Shown: positions 47,807 to 58,523 of the stretch, in pieces
Layout of the letters: each line of letters begins with the position of its first letter
How positions within the stretch are numbered: position 1 is the first letter of the stretch
Source: Sipunculus nudus
Lineage: Eukaryota; Annelida; Sipuncula; Golfingiida; Sipunculidae
Length of the DNA: 64,000 bases
Direction: 5' to 3'
NCBI GenBank assembly: GCA_026874595.1
Contig: CM049311.1
Span: 49,479,676 to 49,543,675, forward strand
Notes under the pieces: model-generated
Seen by the model: the letters and a program-made list of their open reading frames with translations, nothing else
Told to the model about the DNA's origin: nothing
Database searches by the model: none
Made by a program: the position numbers and the translations under genes

Positions 47807-48424
47807 CATTATTCTACATTGTTTTCTTTCATCAGTTTCCCGTTCCCATGAGGTTACTCATTACGAAATATACTACATTTAATGTGACACACTTATCATT
47901 TTTTTCGCGATAGCGTTTCCAGATCATTTAACCAACATTTATTTAAATAATTGCCAACATACTGTTTGAGGATTACAATTAAATTGAAACATGACATTTC
48001 AACCAATATTGTGATAGGTCGTCTAATATAAATAATAAACCTATCTGGAAAATAATCTGTAGAGTTGATGTTTTTTATTAAACAGTAAAATCCACCCAAA
48101 TCTTTAAGTTTGTATTTGAAATGTTATAACCGTATCGGACACGTGCCTATAAAAACAGTCTGTTTAGAGAAGACAAACAAATTTTATTTATTTTATTATT
48201 GTTGACTCCGCCAGCAGGTTACGCGATCATTCGCGTTCGCGTGGTTTTTTTGTATGTTTTCAACATAACCCTTAACACAATCCGGAACATGGAATTTTCT
48301 CGAATGGGTCAAGGAAGATTAGTTTTTTGTGTTAATCCAACATCTACTCCTGATTCTGGAGCGTCATTAAGGGATACTAAAAAAGTTACGGTCACTTATG
48401 CACGATTGAACCTAGGAAAATGGG
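47381..48424. other. Non-coding stretch
   Basis: Very AT-rich apart from its first 100 bp. The 113-codon frame beginning at 48199 runs into the start of the family A element and has no recognisable motif. Confidence 0.45.
47760..47806. repeat. (TA)n microsatellite
   Basis: About 23 TA dinucleotides without interruption. Confidence 0.97.
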
Positions 48425-49612
48425 CAACAAGTGACCCATGGATCATGACGCTCAGCTGTTTGGGAAGAGATTCGCAAAAGGAAATTTTATTATCTGAATG
48501 GCAGTATATACCCATTCAACTGAAGCATCAAACAGATTAACCAACAGGCCAAGATTGTGTCTGTATTTATATATCTCAAAAACAGAGAAGCATGTGTAAA
48601 CTTTAAAAAAAATACAGGTGACTCCACCTGTCTGCAGAAACTAATAAAAACACTTAATGGTCAATATCTATGGAAAGAATAATGGTGATCTCTGCATTAG
48701 TAGTTCAGATACTTCAGCTTTTGTATCAAATTTTCCATTATTCTGAGGGATACTTCGGCGTCCTATAGCTTGAAGGATATGGGTAACAGAGACCAAATTT
48801 CACGTTTCCAAAGACACTTTTCATGGGCTTCCTTGCATGACAAGAATAAAGATTCTAGGTCCAGTTTTTACAATTTGTGCCACGTAAACAGGTGACAGCA
48901 TCCTTTAAGGTCTCAAAAATAGAGAAAAAAATTAGAAAAATTGAATAAAATATAGGTGGCACCACCAGTCTGCAGAAACTGATGATATACACCATAATCA
49001 ATATCCATACAAAGAATCATGGTGATCTCTGCATTATTCTAAGGGATACTTCGGAGTCCTATAGCTTCAAGAATATGGGAAACAGAGACCTAACTTCAGG
49101 TTTCCACAGACATTTTTCATGGGCCTCCTTGTATGACAAGAATGAAGATTCTAGGTCCAGTTGTTACGATTTGTACCCTGTTGACAGATAATCACATCTT
49201 TAAAGGTCTCAAAAATAGAGAAAAAAAAATCGTAAAAATTAAAAAAAAACAGAGGTGGCGCACCCTAACTGCAGAAACTGATGGAACACCTGATCAAAAT
49301 GATCAAAATGTATGCCAAAAATCATGACAATCCGTGTTGTAGTTATTGAGATACTGCAGTTTTTGTGTCAAATTTTTCATTATTCACGGGGGTATTTTGG
49401 AGCCATACAGCTTAAAGGATAGGAGTAACAGAGACCTAATTTCTGGTTTCCAAGGATATTTTTCATGTACCTCTCAGAATGTCAAGTTACAAGATTCTAG
49501 GTCCAGCGGTTACGATTTGTGCCTGGTTAACGGACAGACGGACAGAAAGACGGACAACGGACAAAGGGTGATCGCTAAAGCTCAGATGACTTACAGTCAG
49601 CTGAGCTAAAAA
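48425..49612 (+). mobile_element. Family A tandem-core element, copy 2
   Basis: The left end shares 'caagtgacccangggtcatgac' (with one change) and GCTCAGCTG (48450-48458) with the element at 7.7 kb. The core has about three units with the 'gattctaggtccag' landmark (near 48850, 49146 and 49492) and GGTGGCGCCACC variants near 48606, 48954 and 49253. The 3' end has GGACAGACGGACAG-type repeats and the same 29-nt hairpin (49579-49607). It is shorter than copy 1 and has not undergone the same array expansion. Confidence 0.85.
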
Positions 49613-50466
49613 AAAGTGAATGCACAAAAGGTTCTGCCTTTCAGTGTGGTCAGACAATCTGTCCAGAAAACAGTCGAGCGCAAGCAAGAGGTGCACTTGC
49701 AAATGAAAGAGTTGATTATCTATTCATGCTTCTTGAACATGGCGTTGTTAATATCTAACAAACTGAATAACTTTTCTAACAAGAAGTCGCACAGGTGGTT
49801 GAAAAGGTTCCACTTCCGCTAACCTGCCGTTACCGTCACATCCATGACCTCCAGTGAAACATACCTTTTTTAATGCCAGGGCGAGCATTAGTAATCTTTT
49901 ATAAATGATTTGCTGACGCTATATATGCGTTGTTGCAGTACGAAAACAAATTATATACTGGGGAGATTACAGTTCATATATAGAAATATGATGAAATTCT
50001 GAGTTTGACTATTTTCATTGTCTGAAGTTTCAATACATTGGTCACATACCACAGTGTAGATAAACCAATATTTCATTAATTGAGCATGCATAGAAATGAT
50101 TCTGGCAACTTTGATGACAGAAATATTGACACATACTAGTATGTATACAGTTCAAATAGAGCTACATATGACACATATGACCATTGAAACCCACATCACG
50201 TGTTCTCCTATGGCATGTCGAGGCATCTTCAATGTTGAATGGTCAATTTTGGTGTCTATTTTAAAGCTTTAAATGTCTCTTTCGTGACTCCTGCCTCAAG
50301 TAACTAGCTATGAAAAGGTTCATCTCAGGACAAAACGGCCCCTTCACTTCCGACAAACTGTCTGCTGTTCTGATCATTCAGTGGATTGCGTGGTTTTACA
50401 GCTTACACGAGGATGGTCACGGCTTGGTCGACCTTGGTCATATTTTAACAATATAGACGAAACGAG
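49613..50466. other. Non-coding stretch
   Basis: Nothing recognised beyond ordinary AT-rich intergenic sequence. Confidence 0.5.
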
Positions 50467-50676
50467 CAGAAACGGATCGGGGGGGGGGGGGGGCCAGGGG
50501 GTCCGGACCCCCCCCCCCCCCTTTTTTTTCATCAGAAACAACGTTTTTTAAGGGCTTCAGACAAAATTTTGCGGCATGGACCCCCCTTTTCCAGACCTGA
50601 GGACCTTTTTTTTAGGGTTTTCTTTAGTCTTCCTGGGTTGGACCCCCCCCCCCCTTTCCACCTGGATCCGCCCCTG
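50467..50676. mobile_element. 210-bp hAT-like MITE, poly-G/poly-C rich
   Basis: The left end CAGAAACGGATCGGGGGG corresponds to the reverse complement of the right end, CAGGGGCGGATCCAGGTGG. The interior has GGGGGTCCGGACCCCC and repeated 'ggaccccccc' runs. Ends of the form CAGGGGCGGATCCAGG are, to my knowledge, common in non-autonomous hAT elements of invertebrates. The 8 bp on each side do not match, so the target duplication has decayed or the ends are off by a few bases. Confidence 0.65.
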
Positions 50677-50772
50677 ATGAGTAATGAGGATCTCGTGTGT
50701 TCAAAATTATTGATTAGTTCAGTTAATTAAAAAAACTTAATCTATGAATAACAGAATCTATATAAGGCTCCT

Positions 50773-51973
50773 GTCACACATTTCCGGTTTTGGTTCCCGG
50801 TTTGCCCCGGCGCATCCCGGTGCCTCTCTGCTACGGTTGACCACGGTTTTGACTCTAAAAACTTTTAAGGTTTCACTAGGGTTCTCCTTCGACCTCTTTT
50901 GTATCGTTCCAGTAGGGTAATAGTACGTTTTATGCCGATAAACCACGTTTTACTACGGCCCCAAGAGGGCGCCGATACGTCGCCAGTACGGTCATCCCGG
51001 CTCTGGTGGGGTGCCAGTGCGGCATGAGGAGGTTTAACTGCGGTTTACTAGGAGCTAACCGGCGCCCGCACGGCTTTCGCCGAGATCCGCACGGCACCCA
51101 TAATAACTCAAGCATTTGTCGTTTCTATGCAGTTGCAACGAATGAGTAGTTTGAAATACTTTATTAGATATTCACAATACTGTAAAGGAAAACAAGGAAG
51201 CTAACACCCAAGGATTAGGCCCAGGCAGGGAATCAGTCTAAAATGATGTCCAAGCTCTACCAATAAGTATGACACAAAGAGGAATGCTCTCAGTGCCTCT
51301 AAGACAAAACAGCATATATATTAAGGCAATGTTAGGAATGAACAAACTTCTAATTAAAACAGTTCCCCATCAGCATAAAATGTGGCCTATAGGGGCAACT
51401 TATAAGGCAGGTGAAGGCCACCATTACCAGCTGATATAGAGATTGAATATATTACTTATTTATATAATATATGAATATTATAAATGGATTATGACAGTAA
51501 ATATAGAAAATATAAAAAATAAATTATTATTACAGAAATATAACAGAATCTTATCAAACTTACAACAGAGCAAGTTATTTGCTGCATAGCCTTAATATGA
51601 ATGAGTGACGAAATTCAATTATCAGTCATGGAAATGGAGGGGGGTTTCCATTCTGTGACTCGAACAAAACTGTTAATTTTAGAACGGGACAAATCCATAA
51701 TTAAAACTGCACATTTCCCGTTTAGAACTCGACAAACAGGGGTCAACTGCGCATTGAATGTACTCAGGAAAAAATAGACAACGTGAAAAGGGGTCTCATG
51801 ATTTCCATTTTCACCCTGATTGACATTGGCAAAGTACTGCACGCAAAACGCCGCCAGGACACGCCCATTGAAGACTGTTGATCAGGATTGACAACATGTC
51901 ACTAGGTTCGAGGACGGTCTAACAAGGATTGGTTACGATTAACTACGTAGTAATGCCACCGGGAATGTGTGAC
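50773..51973. mobile_element. 1.2 kb terminal-inverted-repeat element
   Basis: The left end GTCACACATTTCCGG (50773-50787) matches the reverse complement of the right end, GTCACACATTCCCGG (51973-51959). 50780-51110 is unusually G+C rich, with repeated 'tacggttnaccacgg'-like and 'tgcggtttac' motifs; sparser relatives ('aaggattggttacgattaac') lie inside the right end. A 75-codon minus-strand frame (51842-51615) inside it has no recognised domain. No clear target duplication; superfamily unknown. Confidence 0.65.
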
Positions 51974-54900
51974 TATAAAAAAAGGCAGGGTTCGTAATAT
52001 TTTGAAATGTTAACCTTTCCAACAGAAAGGCATAAATCTAGTATTTGCCTTTCCGTAGGAAAATATGCCTTTCCGCTCAAGGCGTATCCTATCATCAGCG
52101 TATCAAACGTACAATCAGTCACTTCGGTTTTGACATTTCTGCAGAACGTTATTAATTGTTGTTATGCTGTAGCGTCCGAATGGTGACACCCGGCAATTTA
52201 CTTGTTATGGACGCTGTGATTGAATGCGTAATATTACAAACTGGCCATAACGTATTACCTTATAAAGTAAGCATGGGGCTGGGGTTTAGACTAATACCTG
52301 GCTCTGTTGTAGCTCTGCTGCTGTGCAAATCACTGCGTTCTATGATTTAATCATCGCTGCGAAGCCATAATAGCACGGGCCACCAAGTAGCTGGGGGTTA
52401 CATTGTGCAAAGGAATATCTCGTTTTTTGTGTATTGTTCATTTTCTTGTGATTTTCGAAACATCTGGGAACTCACCTTTCCAACGGTTTGGTATAAAATG
52501 AAAAATGCCATTCCGTGTATGTGTTTGTCTGTCTGAGACAGATGGAAAGACGTTATAATGACCCCTGCAAGGTCCTACCAAATTAGGATCCATTGATTGA
52601 TTGTCCTTCATAGAAATATTTCATAGGCATCATTAATATTATGAAGTATATCTTGCCGCGTGCACAATTTCGCCATCATCTTTAAAATTCCCAAACTGTA
52701 TGTAGGGTCCGTGTTATAAATGAAACTAGAATATATTCAGGTGGAGTTTGAGTATCATCACTTTGTACTACATACTTGTAATTCGAGCGCATGGAAGATA
52801 ATTATTGCAATACACGCACTTGTGTTTTTGTACCCATGCCGATTTAACGTACAGTCATGTGCAACTGACTAGAAATACCTGAAATCGGAAATATCATGGT
52901 ACCCCTGGACCCACAGACTTGGGTATACCTCCATTCCAATATGTCACCTTCCTCTGACGTATACCCATGGACACATTACATAGGTGGCGCCACAAGTCTT
53001 GTAGTTTTAACGATAAATGTTCCATGATCGGCACCAAGTCAGAAAACGGACTATATATATGAAACACCAGTCTAAGTTTGAAATCAAGATAATGTTAATA
53101 CGAACATGTCATGGGTTTTTTCGTTTCTTTGACGTCCGTGAGAAACACGAGGAAAACTAAAATTACAAAATGAATGTCTACTTAACAGATTTGGGCACTA
53201 TAATTAAACTGATAAACGGAAACGAAATGAATTAATTATTAAATTCATAGGCGGATCTTAGTCCTCCAACTGTTGTCCATACTTGTATATATTTGGGGTT
53301 ATATAAGCATACATGTTTTTTTATACTAAGTATTATTTTCGGTAATCTGAGAGTTAAACAGGGGACTTTTAATTTTTTAAATAGGATTTAGGAAAGCCCA
53401 ACAGTTTCCTAAAGATGGCTTGTTGTGATTGTCTTAGTGGGCGTTTGATGTAGTTAACTCCGGGTTGGAAAATCTGGAATTCGTAATGAGAAACACTCAG
53501 GGGTTCACATATTGATGCCTGCTGACAGAGGTCTCATTAAAATCCCGTGAGATGCCTTCAAACCACCATCAGACGGTTGATGGACAAATCATACAGCTAC
53601 CAGTACTGAGCAAACAGCAAATGGGCAGCTGAACCGGATCAAACGCCACCTGTGCTAACAGACGCAGCTTTTGATTGACCTCAAACGTGGCCAGGGAACA
53701 TAAAGGTCAAGGACAGGTTCGTTCAAAAGGACAGGTACACATTACAGGATAAACGTCTTACGGAAATTATTGCTACATGTATGATACGTTTTCACAATGT
53801 CCGTAATAACAATTAATATAACAGTGGTTTCCAGTAAAATTCTTAAATTATGATATACCGATGCTTGTACAATTTATAATGTACAAATGTGTCAATTTTC
53901 GACATTTTCCATTCTCCGGATATTTATAGATAGCAGAATGTAGTGTAAAGTTGAAGGGGTAGAATAACAGTTAACAGAGTGATCATAAAATTCATTTATA
54001 TCTAAAATGTAAAGATGTTAAAATAGATTAATGCATTTACTTATACAGACTAGCCTTCATCCACTTATCGGACGAACGGTACAAAAATTATGAATACTAC
54101 AAGTTATTGGATTAATCGAGGGAACATTTTATTACTTTGATCTTTTAAGTGCTTGATTCTTAAAGAAAATGACAATAGGATGTCATTTATGTTAAAATCA
54201 TCTATACTTGTCAATTAACTGGGGATCTGTCCCTGGGGAAAGAATAAAATAAAACAGGTGTAATCGTTTTGTCACTCATGCTTGCGTAAGTTAATATAAG
54301 TCAAATAATTCTTATATATACAGATATATAACATTATGATGAAAAGATGACAACTTTCATTCAATATTGAGCTGTTACGTCTATGTTGACAGAAGAATCC
54401 GATAAACTTCTGAGAGAAAGAAAACATTGTTAATACATGTATTTTAAAATTTCACTTGACCCCGCTTGTGGCATTCCTGAAACCCTTTGGTAATTTCAAG
54501 TTTTCCTGTCTGAATGGAATGTGTTGTTGTTTTCGAAAGATATCTTTATCATGCAGATGCACTGATGTTGAAACTAACAATTGTCCGTGCAACATCTGTT
54601 GCACAGGTGGGCCGTGTCACAATGGAATGTGGTGTTGATTTCAGGCCAGATGTTGGCCGGGACATGTCAGTTTCGTTCTTATTTGTAAAAGAAGAAGAAT
54701 TTTCCTTTTTAATATGTCACCTATATATTTTTGATTAAATATATATAATTATATATTATAATTTTTGACACTGTCAGCCCAGTATTTGTAGAAAACTTTC
54801 GGTCAAATTCTCTGAAAAGCTCGCTGGCGTTGTCTGTCATATAAACACCTGAATTATGCATTCACGGGAAAGTTTCGAACTTTTACCGACTTTGTAGAAA

Positions 54901-57439
54901 AAGCTCTACAAAAAATCAACATCCATTCCTTGAATGGACTGACTATAATTTTTAGCTTTAGTTATAACATGACTATGAAGGCATATATCTGGTAATGTAT
55001 ACACCCGGGGCTAGCTGTTTACTATAAGGTGTTTCTAAGGACCGACGCCAGGTCACAATATGTTCCGATACCGATTAACGTCGCATTAATATGTTCCGAA
55101 ACCGATAAACGTCGCAAAGAATCAGCATGATATGCACCAAGCTTTTACAATGTCGCACGTTGTACCGTTTACGGATATGCTGAGATATGGTAATTTGAAG
55201 CAGTCTTGGCGACTCTAAAACACATTCCTATAAGTATATAAATACGAAGCAACTTTGGCGCTCTTTATCCGATTTTCTATTAGCAGAAAGAATTTAATTG
55301 CGAAAAAAGATTACAAGCTTAACTCTGTCAGTTGCGAAAACTACAAAAGGGGAGCAGGAGTCCGATTCACTGAGAAACGATTGGATGAATAGCCAATAAA
55401 ATAATTAACCGTTTAGATATGACTCAGACAGCATTCGATTCTACACACAAGATAATATGTTAACACACCAACGTGTAGGTCCCGTCTGCATTTCGACACA
55501 AACATTTCCTTGCGGCTTGCACTACAAACCTGTCAGTCACGGAATCGGTTACTTTGTGACATGCATGTCATCAGGCAAAAATTCATTAAAAAACATGAGT
55601 TTATAATTCCGAAATGATGCTTTGTATTAGAGAAGTTAAATTAATATAAACGTTGCGATAAAAAAACAAAACGTATTTAAAGATTTGTTTGTTTGTTTGT
55701 GGTGTCTTTATCGATAAATGGCGGGACGTTTTACAAGTATGCAGTAAAGGTTGGTTTTCTAACTTACACTTTCAATGCAGTCCTCGATGTTTCTAAACTG
55801 ACACTATGACTTTGTAAGTAGACTCTCTGATGTTGGAGAAGCAAAACTACAGCTGCGGAAAGACATCCCCTTTCAGGTATTCTACTGTGAGAAAGGGACA
55901 CAAGTGGATAAATTCTGTTTCAAGAGCTTTTCCACACAGTCGCTGGTTGCGCCAGCCTCGGCGGATAAATTTTGTTTTATAAACCTTAGCAGTGTTTCCA
56001 TTACCCAACTCAGATGTCGGACTTTCTTTAAAGGGGGCAACTTGGGTCGCATTAGTTGTAAATGTCGAGATGAGCGGGAGTGCAGCTCTTGATTCAATCA
56101 GAGGGAAGGAGAGTTCCTATGTAAATTGGCGACAAGTGATATTTCGTGTTCGGACCACAGATGGGATTTTGAAGATAATTACGTGCTGGATAAACCCGAA
56201 GCTATAGACACCGTAACAATAGGTGTCTAGGTCTTCCAGCCTCCGTCACTCCTCCGGGTTATAATTCTGTCGCCCACGTGATCATGTGCGGTCAGGTCAA
56301 ATGTCTGTTCAAACTGAATTGTCCATTGAATACTGCGTTTAACAAATTGTGCGCTGTGTATTTAGAGACACATAACTGCAAAAGATGAAGATTTCTCTCA
56401 CTGTATCTGTCTCTTATATATCTTTATTGTCTAATTAGGTAAATAACAAAATAAAACTTTGATTAAAATATTACACCTATGGAGTATTCATATATTTACT
56501 TTAACCTGCGTGCAAGGTATGGTGTAGTTGGAGGAGCTAATCATGAGCTTGTCATACTTTAATTTGTCACAACTACTCATTACATGAAGGTATATTCTCA
56601 TAATCATGCGTCAGAGCATCTGCATTCGTAGCATTCCGACACTGATATCATTACCAGGATTAGTTTAACAATGTTGAAGCCGCAGGGGGTTCAAGTTTAT
56701 TGCTTTATTTGCAATTTCAGCCCTTTAATAGGGAACCAAATGTTCCAATGCTTTTAAAATCAAATCAGAAAAATGTGTTTGTGAGAGTGTCATTAACACA
56801 GCATAACCGTTGAAACGCTTTAAGTTCCATTAGCGAAATTGAATTAACAAATAGAAAGGACATGTACACAAAACACCTACAAAGGCAATGGATACAGGGT
56901 CTTTTGGTAACTTGTCCTTCCATGTTTGCTAAATTAAAAAATAGTGTAAACATTAATATTGGTTAACTGCATCACTCTGCGTCTGACGTGTATAAAATAT
57001 ATCAAGAAAGAAAATTGGTCATGACGAAAAAAATATGAAAACTGAAAAGGTTTAGATTTTTTCTCTCTAATTTTCTTAATTTCCTTTTATCAATAATCTT
57101 GTGGTAGGTGAGCTGAAAGTGATCATATTAATTGGTGTTATTATACTTTAAAATGTAATTTAAAATAGTTGAGAATATGCAAATATGGTTCCGAAAGTAA
57201 ACATGGGTTCTTGGCTTAAGTCGATAAGAGGGGAAATGCGTGTTGGCTGGTCTGGCATTTAGCCGGGGACCCGGACCAGTGTAAACTGAGGCGACATCCT
57301 GCATGACGGAGGATCGGCGGCGCCATACTTTCACACGGAGCGCCTGATGTTGGTCTTAATGTGGACTACAGGATACACTCAGCTGACATAGGATGGTGCC
57401 AATATCCGACTAATATGCCCATGCATTGCCCAAGATGCT
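51974..57439. other. Long non-coding stretch
   Basis: No gene could be supported on either strand. An isolated GGTGGCGCCACAAGTCTTG at about 52982-53000 resembles the GGTGGCGCCAC(A)AGTCTGC block of family A and may be a family A relic. A 57-bp-spaced pair 'gataaatt(c/t)tgttt' lies at 55907 and 55963. Short open frames at 54.4-54.7 and 55.9-56.2 kb overlap in two frames or on both strands and show no motifs. Confidence 0.45.
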
Positions 57440-57935
57440 GCTAGGAGTCTGCGATAATATCGTTATATCTCGATACGGTGATTCGTATACTGCGTATCGC
57501 GATATGGATTAATATATCGATATGTTTCGATATTTTGTCCAAAGTAATTGTAATTGATATATTGGAGTAAAATAATGTTTCTGTTGCGAATTTATTGACA
57601 TCTAAATCACCATCTATCCCTATCAATGCGGAAACATAGCCGAACAAGCATTTATTGCAAAAGTACTTGCATTTGAAAGGCATATTTTAAATAGTGAGGC
57701 ATGTTTCAAATGCTTCCTCGAGTTCTTTTAACAATAGTTAAGTACTTAACTGAGTAATTTTGCTTTATTCCCTGTCAGAAATAAACTGATCTGCGTATAA
57801 TTTCATTATGAATTTATATTTAACGTGGAAAGGATAAATGACATATTCAATGTGTTGTATATACCAGAAAATACACTTATTTCCTGTAAATTGATAATTT
57901 CACAATATGTATCGCAATAGGAAATATGTAGGCGC
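57440..57935 (+). repeat. CGATA-rich dispersed repeat, copy 3 of 3
   Basis: It matches the second half of 14787-15345: 'ctcgatacggtgattcgtat', 'gagtaaaataatgtttctgt', 'atctaaatcaccatctatcc', 'gtactt(a)actgagtaatttt' and 'taccagaaaatacactt'. It contains several TATCG/CGATA palindromes. Its 5' part is missing. Confidence 0.75.
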
Positions 57936-58273
57936 TACCCTTCTCTAGATGTTACCATTTAACGGTTTACGCTATCCTTTGTGGTTCGTAGCAAATGACG
58001 AAGTAAGGGCATACGTCTTTAATGATGAGCGCTGCCGGACTAGCTTCACTAACAGGACTGATCAGAGGATTTAATTAATAATGACAAATAATGGTCACCA
58101 TAAATTAAGTCTGAGTTAATCACTGAACCACTGAATAACAAAGTAAGAAATCTGAGAACGGACAAGACAATATCCATAAATAGTTATTATAATAATTTTG
58201 TAAAGCATAAAGTTCACCGAGGTGCCCTAAAACTCTATATAAAACAAGAACTTAACATATTAAAAATTGTATT

Positions 58274-58309
<36 letters not shown>
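58274..58309. repeat. (CA)n(TA)n microsatellite
   Basis: Contiguous CA and TA dinucleotide runs. Confidence 0.95.
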
Positions 58310-58499
58310 TTATATAGCGCGTCTGTATGACACATTTCATATATATGTACTTTATCACATTCCAAATATATTACAAATAATTACATTTTTTAGAAAATAA
58401 GGTAATATGTTTCCAGTATGAGGAAATTCTTAACCAGGTTTGGATATAATATTCTATTTATGAATATATATACCTTGTATACCACCCCCCTGTATTGAA

Positions 58500-58523
58500 C
58501 CCCCCCCCCCCCCCCCCCCCCCC
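58500..58523. repeat. Poly-C tract
   Basis: 24 consecutive C; its length is likely to be unreliable in assembly. Confidence 0.95.

Noticed and set aside
48199-48540. 113-residue plus-strand frame
   Set aside because: Its second half is the left end of the family A element; the first half has no motifs.
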